From Gentiana macrophylla (lineage: Eukaryota > Streptophyta > Magnoliopsida > Gentianales > Gentianaceae), in NCBI GenBank assembly GCA_026214975.1, contig CM047810.1, forward strand, positions 41,064,113-41,128,112: DNA of 64,000 nucleotides, read 5' to 3'. The notes beneath the pieces are model-generated. The model ran no database searches, was not told the DNA's origin, and saw nothing but the letters and a program-made list of their open reading frames with translations. Below, piece after piece: positions 1-14,023 of this stretch; the stretch's first letter is position 1, and every line of letters starts with the position of its first letter. The position numbers and the translations under genes are program-made.

Positions 1-662
1 TTAAGTATTTAAGTGTATAAGATACACTTGAATTGTGCAATTTAATTAATGAGATTACCATAATATTAATACTGAATATTAATTGATTTTGGGAAAATAG
101 ATTTATGGTAATATAATAAGATATATTCAATATAAGACATTGTCAATATAATTTGGAAATATATTTAATATAAGATATTAAGTATTAATGAGATAAATCA
201 ATCAAAGGGATTTTCCTTATTTTATTAGGAAAATGTTTTCTTTTCTCCTTAATCTACTAGGAAGCTTTTCCTAATCAGATTGAGAGAAATAAGTGGCGCC
301 TCACTCCCTATAAAAGCAAAGGGTTGGCTAGCTCTTCTGTACACCATTAATCCAAGAACTTATTGTTATTATGAAAAATAAGAGAGTTTCTTAGAGAGAG
401 ATTATTGAGAGAGAAAAGGTCGACCAAGCAATCGAGTTTTTCTAGTAGCAAGGCTTGGCGGGATTCCGGCGAGGTGCTCGTGCACGTGGACGGCTTGCGC
501 ACATCTACTCCTACCGGACGGTCAAAGCGTCGATCTTTTAGATCAACCAAGGTGATATTACCGTCCCCTCTCTTATATGTTTATTGTTTAAACAAAGTCG
601 ATACTGGTTTGGAAAATCAAATTTTGAAATTTCCGATGTGTTACTCGATTGATTTCCTTACA
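1..662 (+). repeat. 5' LTR, copy A (3' part only)
   Basis: It matches 44111-44772, the 3' part of the 5' LTR in copy B, and ends in CTTACA immediately before the primer binding site. Compared with the 3' LTRs it lacks about 26 bases (present near 7285-7310 and 51669-51694). Copy B's 5' LTR lacks the same bases, so that deletion happened before the segment was duplicated. A TATA box lies at 309-316. Confidence 0.92.
309..316 (+). promoter_or_regulatory. TATA box of the copia LTR promoter
   Basis: TATAAAAG precedes the GGGTTGGCTAGCTC stretch, which is present in all LTR copies. The equivalent in copy B's 5' LTR reads TACAAAAG (44419-44426), a likely promoter-weakening change. The 3' LTRs have TATATAAG (7111-7118 and 51494-51501). 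Confidence 0.6.
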
Positions 663-663
663 G

Positions 664-675
664 TGGTATCAGAGC
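664..675 (+). other. Primer binding site (initiator Met tRNA), copy A
   Basis: TGGTATCAGAGC lies one base after the 5' LTR end. This is the common plant retrotransposon primer site complementary to the 3' end of initiator methionine tRNA. It fixes the LTR boundary and the + orientation of the element. Confidence 0.93.
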
Positions 676-3600
676 GGTTTTCGAGCTTAAGCAATAAGCA
701 TTTCTTATTCGCGTAGTAAATTAGATCCAATAGATTAAAACATGTATGATATTGATCCGTAATAGATACACCAAAAGAAAAGAAAAAAAAAAGGAGGAGA
801 GGCTGCGGCGGCACCACCGCCATACCGGCGCCGGTTGCCGGCGGCTGTCGGCACCACCGTCCCCCCTCCCCTTTTTGTTTTGTTTTGTGCATTTTTATGT
901 TTTCAATATGGTCTATAGTTCATGGTTGCTTTTTGATTGTTGGGGACCAATGGTTCAAAATGTTTGAACCATTGGTCAACCTAGGCCATTACAAATCTGT
1001 TTGGAATAGGTCTAGACCTCTTCCAAAATTTTGATTTTGGAAAAGCCCTAGATGCTTTTTGGCTTGATTTTAATTATACCGAAGGCATTCCTTTTGATTA
1101 TGAATCAAAAAAGGAAAAAGAACAAAATAGGACCACATGATTTTAATTTTTATTTAAAATAGTTTAAATCTGAAAAAAATTGAAATTAAAGTTATTAATT
1201 AATTAAACGTTAATTAATTAATTGATTGGATGCTTCAATGACGCAAGTAGTTAAAATTTAATTTTTTTTTTCATAAGATATTGATTGTATGGATTAGATG
1301 GTAGATATAATATGATTATATGGACCCCGATTGATCATGGACTCGACCAATATGATAGATGTGAATGCTTTATTTATGTTGGTTTTTATTGTTGTCATAG
1401 GCCGTTATGAAGAACGTGACCTAGTTTTATTTTTGCATTATCCGAAATAAGCATTCCAGGTCTCAGAACAGGGCTTGACCTCATTCCCGTTAGCTCCCCC
1501 CGTATGCGGCGGATGTAAAATTTATTAGATAGATTTTATGAAAAAATAAATTGAAGACAAAGATGAAGACCAAAAGAAAGAAGAATAAATATTCCATTGG
1601 AGAATGACGCATGAAAGATCCATTGGCGGTTGCAGCTACCCTTAGTTTGTGACCCGCGATTTCGTCAGTTTGTATTCGAAACCGCACCTAGGAAAAGTCC
1701 ATGATCATACCGGTTATATTGTGCACGGAATGTTGTGTATGTTTTACTTTATATGATATTGTAGTAATATGCACGTAATAGATGAGACCGTAATTAAATA
1801 TTAAATTAATTAAGTGAATTAATTTAAAATTACTCCAACGACAAAAATCGAGTTATAATATGTCTCCTAATATTATAGTGACAGTGAAGAGCCCTGGTTC
1901 GGATCCAACTGATCGGCCCACGTCAGGAGTTGACCTACCTCGGGTATATCGTCATTATCGAGATATGATCGTTATGAGATCTCATGAATACTTGGGTTAC
2001 GACTCGACTAAAAATCTTGCGGTGATTGGCCCACGTCAGGACCGTCTGATTTTAGAGACATGAGGTTGACTATCACATAAATGATGTGAATTGTTAAAGA
2101 GTTGACTAGTCAAACCACAAGAAGTCGCGTTGGACGCGATTGGTAAGAAGTACCTACCCGTCGAAATTGACCCGGTCGATCGGCCCATGTCGGGGATCGA
2201 GTCAACTAGATAGGATTCCAGCCACTAAAGAATTTTGAAAATTCTTGAAAGTCAATTGGGAGTAGTTGACTAGTGGAAGCAAAATCATAATCCCAAAGAC
2301 CATCTTTGATTTTGCATGTATAAACTACAACACTCTTTTATCTTTATTTATGTTGTAGTTTTAGCAAATTTTATTTATGTTTTGTATTCTCGATGGTTAA
2401 AAAAACCAAAATTAAATGACTAGTACCTTTTGAGAAAAGTTCTCAAGTAGGTTAAGTAATTTTAATCCTTTTAAAATAAGCAATGACACGAGCAATCGCG
2501 TTCTCGTAGTTGAAGATAAGGAGACTACATATTTGATGGAGTCCTCTATTACTTTAATTATTAATGGAAGCTCACATATTGGATATAACGATATCCATTG
2601 GGTCACTCGGTCATACGATGATGATTATTCAAACATTAGATGGATTGGATAAGGATGACCACGTCGAATTTTGGAAATGCTGTTTTCAAAATTGTAAGAT
2701 TTAAGTATCGACTTAATTCTTTAATCATTGCTTGAAAGTAAATTAAATAGTTCATGTTTTGAATATGATAGACTATTCAACAAACGTTGGATTTTCTTTA
2801 TGAAAGAAAATTGAAGGCACAATTCTTGTGATTTTTCTTAAGTCTTATGAAGACTAAATTAAGAAATATTTACAAGAACTTGAAGGATTAAAATGGAAAG
2901 TTAGGGCATGTGCTTAAATAAGAGAACTTATTGAAGTCTCTATTTCAGGCAAGCACGTTGAGATAAATCTATCTAAACTCAAGTCAATCTCGGATATATG
3001 ATATCCTACGAGTGTGATTAAATTAGAAAGATTAAATACATATTTGGAAGGTGAAGCAAACGTTGTAACACTTACCATATTCTGAATCTAGTAAACTGAA
3101 GGGAACTAAATAAATGTTATTATGTTCCGGTTCTTATGAAGAACATATTTTTAGCTATACGTTAGGATTTAATGGAAAAATTCAATTGTAAGGAATAAAT
3201 GTTATCCCGATAAGGTTGAACAGTCACTGAATCTAACATGCTAGATTATTGTCACCATATAGTTGATATGAGTGATGGAATCTCAACTAAACATTTATAT
3301 GACTGTTATCCTTGATTTTGTGGTTATTCTAGACATAGTCTCTATGGAAGGGAAGCGTGTAATTAATCAAACCCCATTCTGATGATGCTGAACCATATGA
3401 TTATGAATCATGTGGGTTATACGTATCTCATCCAAAGAGGACTAAAATACCCTTTTATGAAAATGGTTATAAAATCTAGAAAATTGACTAGAGCCTAAAC
3501 ATATTGATGTTTGTTGGCTTATGACAATTTATACCATAAATAATTGTTTCTCTCTCTTGGACTATTTTAGAAATAGTTGAATGTACTTATTGAAGTACGA

Positions 3601-4070
3601 CAATTCAAAAAGCCCAAAAAGTTTGAGCTAGTACGAATATGAGATAAATGAAACTTAGGAATTAATCTTCAATTGGATTGAAGCAATTAATAACTGAAGG
3701 GTGTTTTAGAAGTCGTGTGAAAAAGAATCATATTCTCCCTAAAAGGATATCATTTTAAGATGCGCGATCGGATTGCGGTTCCGAAATGTAAGCGACACTT
3801 TATATGATAAAGTTGTGACGTAAGCCATGCATAGAATCCCTTACCAGTTTTGGGATAGTGCCCTTAATCAAAACACATACTTAATCGAGTTCTAAAGAAT
3901 AAGGTTGAATAAATTCCATATTAGATATGGAAGAGGATATTGTCGAATTTATCTTAACCGATGATTTGAAGTTGTCATAGGCAAAGTCAGAAAGGCTTGG
4001 AGCCTAGTACGACATGTGTAACCTTATGAAATGTCTTGGCAAGTACGCTAGATGTTGTCTACTCTCCCGC
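676..4070 (+). other. Long non-coding leader and decayed gag/protease region of copia copy A
   Basis: No open frame above about 67 codons supports a Gag protein. A short GC-rich island lies at about 800-870, next to A-rich sequence. Between 1910 and 2195 a motif close to GATCGGCCCACGTCAGG occurs three times. The region matches 44786-48190 almost line by line. I see no convincing zinc knuckle or protease motif, so gag is either lost or too decayed to read. Confidence 0.6.
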
Positions 4071-4078
4071 GGAACAAA

Positions 4079-5140
4079 ATGTTGGTCTCAAACATGCTGT
4101 CTTTTAAAGGAGGTATTTCTTCCAAAAGAAACTGTGGGAGTAAATTAGATTTCAAAAGAGTTTGATAGCCACAATGAGAGATTCAACCATAGGAACGTGA
4201 GCAGACGCTATATAGTGAAGAGGTGTAGAACACTGCTCAGTGCACACAAATGTTCTATAAGTCTATGGATAACATCAAGCTTGAAAGGGTTGCTGGTATG
4301 TTCATCTTGAAGAATGAATATCACACGACATATGAAGGAATGTTTGAAAGGAAAGATTGAGAGATATGGCCAGGAGCCATAATATCTGGAATTAGATTCC
4401 ATCAGTGACAACCAGGTTGTGAACCTAGTCTGTCTTACCTAGAGGGAATGTCCCTGAAAGGCTGACATGGATAGTAATATGATTACCATAAGGCTATAGT
4501 GACGGTTGAAGGGTACGGGGTGTAAACCTTATATTTATCTTTATGCTGCCAGCTGAGCCCAGTTCTATTCAGACTATGCTTGTTATAACTTCGTATCATG
4601 GCTATATGATAGTGATAGATTTAACTACTGTTAGTTTATAGTTTACCTATATAGATGTGATGCTAAAAGAGTTTAGCATAGATGGCGACATGAGATACTG
4701 CTAGCCGGTGTTCTTAAGATCTATCTATGTTAGGACGTTAGTCCTAAAGATAAGGTGAAAGATGATTCTTATGGAAGGTTTCCTTTGCTAATGCGATAGG
4801 AACCATCATAAAATTAATGCCAGATGTTCATAGTCCATGAAGAGTCATGAGCAAGTATGAAAGTAAATCTGGTGAATGTCGAGAATATCCTTAAACAAGT
4901 TAAAGATGGTTTCCTAGTTTATCGAAACTTGGAATCGGATAAATATAGATATATAGACGTGTATCCTGAGTCTTATGAAGGTGAGTGGGAACTATAGTCT
5001 GGGTTTGCAGTCACTTTGATTAAGTGATACAGTGAGCTGGAAATGTTCTTAGCAAGAGATCATTGTGAATTCTACAACTAAGCCAAAACACAGTATTGCC
5101 TTGGAGGCACAGAGGAGCAGTAAACGGATCTAGAAGGTTC
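4079..5140 (+). pseudogene. Decayed copia pol (integrase tail, RT, RNase H), copy A
   Basis: Pieces of three copia pol domains can be read in shifting frames. Near 4079-4150 is the integrase C-terminal linker; the copy B equivalent at 48200 reads MFVSKHAVF followed by a PKETVG-like piece. Near 4390-4620 are pieces resembling the start of reverse transcriptase (DSISDNQV, then KADMDSNMIT, then a YHGYMIVIDLTTV-like stretch). Near 5032-5120 is the RNase H piece VSWKCS-stop-QEIIVNSTT followed by ALEAQRSS. Each piece is separated by stops or frameshifts. The order IN-RT-RH is typical of Ty1/copia. The YVDD catalytic box could not be found. Confidence 0.65.
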
Positions 5141-5407
5141 ATTCCTGAACCTTGTACGGTTCTTCCATATTTTCTATATAGCTGATATAGTAGTGGATTC
5201 ATTGCTTGAAGCAAGGACTAGGGTCTCATCGGAGATTCATGTGTGTTGAGGCGGTTCCTTTTGACTTGGTCATTCGGAGCATGATATGAAGATAGTATGA
5301 GTCCCTACGGATAGCAATCCGTTCACGGCTAGGGCTGGTTGCGAGTATTTCATGAGATTCTTGTGTTTCAATTTGGTCTTGTGTGTGCGAGTGATTGGTT
5401 TTAGGCC

Positions 5408-5418
5408 AAGTGGGAGAT
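5408..5418 (+). other. Polypurine tract, copia copy A
   Basis: AAGTGGGAGAT sits directly before the 3' LTR start (TGTAAAAAGTGTCC), the usual position for second-strand priming in copia elements. Copy B has the slightly changed AAGTGGAAGAT at 49524-49534. Confidence 0.75.
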
Positions 5419-7485
<2,067 letters not shown>

Positions 7486-7490
7486 AGAAG
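7486..7490. repeat. Target-site duplication (right side), copy A
   Basis: AGAAG follows the LTR end. The same pentamer flanks the copy B element on both sides (42784-42788, 51870-51874), so both copies descend from one insertion. Confidence 0.85.
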
Positions 7491-8623
7491 TAAGCTTTTC
7501 ATTTTTGTGGTGCTTGGAGTACATAAATAATAAAAATATTCAATGGGATGCCAAGAGTAACTTATAGGGTGCCGGGAGTATTCGTGGTGCCAGAAGCAAA
7601 ATCGTAGTTCCGATATAAGCCACCTTTTTTTATTGTAGCCGCCCTTGTTTGTGACACAACAAAATACATATAACAAAGTATCACAACACATTTTTACACC
7701 ATTGATTTTACGGGCCCCACAAGAATCAATAAGTCTCAGATTATAATCAACAGTACAAAAGTGTGTTGTGTTATTTTGTAGTGACAGTATCAGTACTCGT
7801 AATTTAATGGTGGTCTTGATACACCGTCATAATTGATTTAGTGTGTAAAAAAATAGGACACTTTTTTACACAATTAGAGGGTCTACAATACATTCACAAA
7901 ATAGAATACACCATTTCATATGTATGGCCGAACCACTATAAAATTTTGCGAATTTCAAATGTCCATAAATGATCTTACGCTTTAGTAATTTTTTTGGTTA
8001 AACATGTCTAGCTTGATCGTCGTTATAGAAAGACAGTCACGACACAACAAAATAATTACAGTAATTGACACATTACATGCTTTGCTTACTAGTTATGGTG
8101 TGACATATTGATTGATAAACATCATATCATTATCAACGACCCACCCGAAACCCGAGCAGTTCTGGATCGACCGGTTCGGCCATAACCTGAGATTTCGTAC
8201 TTTTTTTCCATCTTGAATCACGAAACCTCATGTTATGATAATTCTTGTGAAGCTAAAAGCGATTACTCGGCTTACTAAAAACACCATTATCAAAACATAA
8301 AATTCATAGTATAAACTTAAAATTAAAATGTCTACAACATTAACAAACTCAGTATTGTATAAACTTAAAATTAACAACCTTACTTAGGAATAGTTCAACA
8401 TACATAAACTTAAAATTAAAAAACACTTAAACAAAGGAACTAAATGTCTACAACATTAACAAACTCATCATTGTATATCACTAGCACCACCCATAGATCA
8501 TAGATTGTCACATAGTATGTAGATACATCCTGATACCATGAGTAGTCTACTGATACCCTTGGACGAGGTGGCACCACACTTATGGGGTTGACAAACAAAA
8601 GTTTTTTCTAGATGTGATTCCCG

Positions 8624-8880
8624 TTGAAAAATAAACTTGTTAAATTTATTTGGAGTCTTTTATTTATTTTTAGTAATTATTTCTTTTGTTTTAGTCTTTT
8701 ATTATGGTTAGATAGACTTTTATTTTTGTTATTACTTTTATTTATTGTTACTTTGTCCCACATTTCTAAATTAGCAATTGGTCTTGGATTATGTAGTCTA
8801 TATAAAGACAAATATAGTATCATAACAATTAGTTCAGACGTTATTGAGTGAAATTTATATTAAACTTTCAAGCTTTTTGT
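8624..8880 (+). repeat. Possible LTR remnant of another copia-type element
   Basis: TTTGTCCCACATTTC is followed by TCTATATAAAGACA and, about 40 bases later, TATTGAGTGAAATTTATATT. This resembles promoter regions in some plant copia LTRs. No matching second LTR, primer site or target duplication was found. Copy B has the same sequence at 52997-53260. It could also be the promoter of a lost gene. Confidence 0.3.
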
Positions 8881-9419
8881 GAGTATTCTTACGTAGAATA
8901 TTCAAAATTGAAATTATCAGTCACGGCGAAAGCTGTGGCGTTAGTATATATCAAGTGCTCTTATGTACATGTTATCTAAGAGTTGAGGTCATACCAAGAT
9001 TCTTAGTTACATGTTAACATAAGGTTGCGGTGTTCGTTCTATTATTGATACTTTTAATCGGTCCTTCGACAAAATCGAGGCGCAATTCGTTTTACGAATC
9101 ACATCAGTTATGGGACTTGAACATGAACACTAGTAGTTGGAACAATCGGACCAGAAGATACACCGATCCAGGCGATCCTGCTTTTCTATTGGGGTAGTAC
9201 TTGGGTGGGAAGTCCCTATGGCAGTGTACTTTTTGACCACACATCACACATGTGTCATGCTTCTTCTCTCTTTCTTTATTTCCATTATTTTCTTTTCATT
9301 TTTTTTCATTTTCACCCGTTGGTCCTTGCTTGGCTTTGTACGGAAATTTATTTATTTATTTATTTTTTTGCCCCAATAACATTGAATGCTTTCCATCAAC
9401 ATTACTCGATTTTGCATAA

Positions 9420-9502
9420 GGTGCATCGGTTTAGTGGTGGTAGATTATAATCGATACTTAAAAAGAGTGTTGACACGTTAAGCAGTAAAAAAAAAAATAT
9501 AC
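9420..9502 (+). repeat. Degenerate SINE-like tail, copy A
   Basis: It corresponds to 53790-53871 in copy B, where a Pol III B-box-like GTTCGAACCCC precedes an A-run. In copy A the B-box has been replaced by unrelated bases but the A-run remains. Confidence 0.3.
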
Positions 9503-9889
9503 TCAATTTTTCTAATTTTTCCTTTTATTAAGATTCCCTTTTCAATGTTTTGCAAGAAAAATCAATTCAATATAAATTATGGAAGCAATGGTTGAAAAAT
9601 GACACAAAATGAAGCAATTAGGAAAATATGACATTAAGGAAACTTATAAGGACACAAATTAGATAAATAGACCCAAATACCCTTAATGAAAAAAATAAAA
9701 ATAAAAGACAATTAAAAAAAAATGGCGCATGTTTGGCACATGTTTTAATTTTTTTTATTAACATTGGAACTAAATGTTCAGTTTTTTTATTTTTTATTTT
9801 TTTTTTAAATTTTTTTTTTCAGGCGACGAAAGACAGGGTTTGGTTTTATTATTATTATTTTTTTTGGCGCTAAAAGTCATTTTTTAATC

Positions 9890-11062
9890 GATGTATTGAC
9901 CATCGCGATACAATGACCACCTCGATGCATTGACCACTGCGATTCAGTGACCACTACGACGCATTGACCATCCCGATACATTGATCACCGCGATGCATTG
10001 ATCATCCCGATGCATTGACCACCGCGACGCACGACATATTGACCACCGCGACGCACGACGCATTGACCACCGTGATGCATTGACCACCGCGATACAATGA
10101 CCATCCCGATGCATTGACCACCCCGATGCATTGATCACCGCGATGCAGTGACCACCCCGATGCATTGACCATCGCAATGCAGAGACATCACGATGAAGTG
10201 ACACTGCGATCGCGAGACAAAGACGATGAAGTGACACCACGATGAGAGACACCGATGAAGATGAAGTGACACCGCGATGAAGTGACACCGCATTGCAGAG
10301 ACACCGCGGTGAAGTGAAACCGCGATGAACACACATCATGATGCAGAGACAGTGCGATGAAGTGACACCGCGATGCAGAGACACCGTGATGTAGAGACAC
10401 CGCGATGCAGAGACACCTTGATGCAGAGACACTGCGATGCAATGACCACCCCCAATGCACAGACACCGCAATGCAGAGACATCATGATGGTATAACATTT
10501 GATGATGCAGAGAAACCGCGATGTAGAGACATCATGATGGTATAACATTTGATGATGCAGAGAAACCGCGATGTAGAGACATCGTGATGTAGAGACACCC
10601 CAATGCAATAACCACCCCCAATGCACAGACACCGCGATGCAGAGACATCGCTTTGGTATAACATTTGACGATGCAAAGACACCGCGATGAAGTGGCACCG
10701 TGATGCAAAGACACCGTGATGTAGAGACACCGCGATGCAGTGACCACCGTGATGCAGTGACACCCCCGATGCAGAGACGCCGTGATGTAGAGACGCCTCG
10801 ATGAAGTGATACCGCGATACATTGATCACCCCAGATCCATTGAACATCTCAATGCAGTGGCTACCTCCGATGCAGAGACGCCGCGATGCAGTGACCACCC
10901 CCGATGCAGAGACAACGCGATGAAGTGACCACCCACGATGCAGAGACACCGATGCAGAGACACCGGATGCAGTGACCACCCCCGATGCAGAGACACCGTG
11001 ATTAAGTGACACCGCGACGCACTAACAACCGCGTTGCAGTGACACCGCGATGCATTGACCAC
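9890..11062. repeat. Minisatellite of 16-17 bp units, copy A
   Basis: About 1.17 kb of tandem units. The left part is built from 17-mers like GATGCATTGACCACCGC and the rest from 16-mers like GATGCAGAGACACCGC and GATGAAGTGACACCGC. A larger unit containing GGTATAACATTTGATGATG recurs at about 10490-10560 and 10650. The unit contains no stop in any minus-strand frame, so all three minus frames stay open for long stretches and give frames rich in Leu, His, Arg, Ser and Cys. Unit lengths are not multiples of three and frames are not conserved in copy B, so I treat this as non-coding. Confidence 0.95.
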
Positions 11063-11558
11063 TTTAACGAGTCGAGCTCGATCTTGTTATATTTTATTAT
11101 AAATTAAATGAATTCTAAGAAAATAATCGACCTTGCGAGCCGAGTAGAGCTATATCGAGTACTTAGAGAGTCGAGTTCGATCTTGCATTTTTATGGCTTC
11201 ATCGAGCCCAAACTTTATCAACAATTTATGCAGTGACAATGACAATCATATATGCGTGACATCAACAATTTATGCAGTGACATCAGCAATCAAATATGCA
11301 GTGACATCGGTAATCATATATGCGTGACATCAACAATTTATGCAAAGACATCAATTCTCAAACGATCGTAAATTTTGGATGTTAAAATACATGAGCATAA
11401 TTATTCAAATCTTTCGAGCTTACGAGCCGAGTAGAGTATATCGAGTACTTTGCGAGTCGAGTTCGATTTTTCCATTTTATGGCTCGATCGAGCTCTAGCC
11501 AAGTTTCGATCCCAAACTTTTTTAGTCGAGTGCAGCTCGAGCCCTTTGTAGTATCGAC
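11063..11558. repeat. Direct repeats with GAGTCGAG motifs and a degenerate 30-bp array
   Basis: The phrase GAGCCGAGTAGAG...TATCGAGTACTT...GAGTCGAGTTCGAT occurs twice (about 11138-11180 and 11431-11475). Between them, ACATCAACAATTTATGCAGTG-like units repeat several times (11205-11350). The same layout is present in copy B (55440-55960). Its origin is unknown. Confidence 0.7.
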
Positions 11559-11880
11559 TTGACTCGGCTCGATTACACCCTTAATGTGAATGACAATACA
11601 TTTATTTTACAAAGTAGTGGAGCTTCGGTTTTGAATCGGATAGTGGAGCTTCATCTGTTACATTCTGAGCTCGATTCATCTACTGATTCAAGTGGTAGCT
11701 CATCAGAGGAGGAGAGGAGAATAATAAGAAGAAGAAACAACAATAAAAAAAAGAAGAGGCATGGGAAATACAGTTCAACATAAGAAATCGATTCGGATTC
11801 GAGACTCATATTTAGATTCGAATTTGATTCGGAGGATCAAGAACCAAGGCAAGAGGCATACAAGAAGCATAAACTTGTTG
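11559..11880 (+). pseudogene. Decayed Ser/Asp/Glu-rich coding remnant, copy A
   Basis: A short frame includes DSSTDSSGSSSEEERRIIRR followed by a basic run. The upstream part is frameshifted relative to copy B, whose frame reads more smoothly (ESDSGASSVTGSDSSTDSSG). A second acidic stretch (LDSEFDSED, then QEAYKKHK) continues in another frame. I recognise no family. The bias could come from low-complexity sequence rather than a real protein. Confidence 0.3.
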
Positions 11881-14023
11881 GGGACTTTTGCTATGTTTGA
11901 ACAATGTGATTGTACTATTTAGTTTTATCTTTTGCAATTTTCAACTCCATGTCTTTTTTTGGTCTGTGAAACTCCAATTTACACGTTATTACACTTTGTA
12001 GGTGTGATGGCTATAAGAAACTTTCATGATGAATCATGAATTCTATATAAAAAAATTAAAAAAAAAAGTGAAATGCTATATACAATGACCATTGAATCAA
12101 CTAATCAACTTTCCAATCAACTCAACTGTAAGAACAACAAGTCCATAACACAATTGCATACGCACACAAGTCAGAACTTAGAAAAGCATAAGCTCAGGTT
12201 CAGAGATGCAATTACAAATTATTTCAAGTTCACAAACACAGACAGAGCAAGGCACTAACAGGATTATCAACAAAAAAAGGTAACCCTATGAAACCATAAG
12301 CATAAAAATGCACGTACACGAATAGATTATTGTGGTTGCAAAAATCAATGCCGGGCACAAGACCTTCAATCACATATGAACTAAGTCGCCAGTATTTACG
12401 AACAACAGGAAATGAACCATATCTCATTGCCGTGAGTTGAGTCAGTCCACAAAGCTCAAAAATTGAGGGTACCAATATAATATCCGCTCCAAATAAGTTT
12501 TCCTTTGGTAAAAGTCAATGGAAATAGAGCCCAATATTCTCGGATTTCTCCTCTTGTTGCCAACGCGGATGACACTCCTCGTTGCAAGTATGAGGAGAAA
12601 ACGAAAAACAAGGGTATGAGATAAAATGGACCATTACCAAAGAAAACTTATTTATTTGAGCAGAATAAAAAGAACATTGAGCATTGACATCAATGTCCTT
12701 TGTATCAATTTTATTCCAAATCATACTTAAACCCACCATCAAATTCATGTCATTGCACCAATTTTCTTTCAAATCAAACTCATACACACCTTCGACTCCA
12801 TCTCAAACCCACCAATCAATGTCTCTTCCTAAGATGCCTTCTCATAATTAAGACTATCACAAACTCACTCAACGACCAAAAAAAATCTTCTCATAATAAC
12901 ATGGACATGATAAATAAATTTCATGGCCTTCTCATGAGTAAAATTCATTTTGCTGATAAATGGTTTGCTGTCAAGAAATTCAATACATTTTTCAATGGTT
13001 TTCGAGCTAAAGGCTCGATTTACTTATCGATCCGAGTTTCACTTGGATCAACCATTGAAATTCAATATCCATTGAAATTGCTTCATCCCAACAGCATACC
13101 ACATTCAACCAAAACTAAAAACAATTCTAACAACATCAACACCACTTAATCACCAATGGCAATTCATGTCACTAACTGAAACAGCTCAAATTGACATATG
13201 AAACCAAAATCGTCGTGAGGCACAAAGCAATAAAAAGCAATTAATCAACTACATTTCAAGGTGCTATTACGAAAGATCCGATTGTTCATAATAATCACGG
13301 TGACATTGAAACCCCACCATTGAAGAATGGTTAACATGGATTGGACCGTGGTCCAATCGCACAATCTGTCTCGTCCGTTTTAAAATGAAGTAGCCTCAAA
13401 TTGTACTTTTTGGATCTCAATATACGATGATTTTGATCTTTTCCCCTTGTATTAAGGGAAAAATTCAACAAAATTCATCGAAATTGCAAAGAACAGGCTC
13501 TACTGACCATGGCAAAATTCACAAAGGTTCTTGAAGGTTGAATAAGTGAAAGCGGCTTTCCAAACCTTCAACCTCATCGAATAACATGAGTGTATTTCAT
13601 CGAATCGAGACAAATGAACCCAAGCTATATAAGATTTCTTTCGATTTTTCTTTCCCATGGATCAAAAGCAAGATAAATGGGAGAAGAAGAAGGATTGCCG
13701 GCGAAAAAAAACACCCAAAAAAGAGAAAAAAGAAATGGATTGCCCGGCCGGAAAAAAAGAAAAGCTAGAAAGAGGATCTCCATTAATTCATGGGGATTAA
13801 CAATGGATTGACCAAGTTTTATGGTTGGGGCCGGATGCGTTTTAGGTGTTTTTGCTAGAACCATGGTTTGCCGCACATTTGGGAGAAACATTATCGATCT
13901 AGAATCCACGGCAAGATATCTCCATTAATTCATCGGCTTTGAGAAATGAACTTCGCGTTTGTAAAACATGGGTAGTTTAGGAAAGAAAGGAATAATATGT
14001 CCTTATAAACAAATAAGATTTAA
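11881..14023. other. Duplicated flank with no confirmed gene; holds the empty insertion site, copy A
   Basis: It matches 56272-57789 and 63452-64000 in copy B. Small frames on both strands are not consistent between copies. The GTAGC at about 13385-13389 is single here and is the uninterrupted target of the element that splits copy B. A purine-rich stretch lies at 13680-13770. Confidence 0.6.

Larger units (their letters stand above)
7491..9880. other. Duplicated flank without a recognisable gene, copy A
   Basis: AT-rich sequence matching 51875-54250. Short direct repeats occur at about 8300-8460, where an AAACTTAAAATTAAAA-type motif and TGTCTACAACATTAAC each recur. A possible LTR remnant lies at 8624-8880. 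I see no coding frame with family features. Confidence 0.5.

Noticed and set aside
9890..11062. CRISPR-like regular repeats
   Set aside because: The repeats are contiguous 16-17 bp units without unique spacers, in a plant nuclear genome with retrotransposons around them.
12700..13149. 149-codon plus-strand frame in copy A (172 codons at 57022-57540 in copy B)
   Set aside because: The N-terminal halves differ between copies through frameshifts, and no domain, signal or composition bias supports a protein. I kept the region as unassigned.
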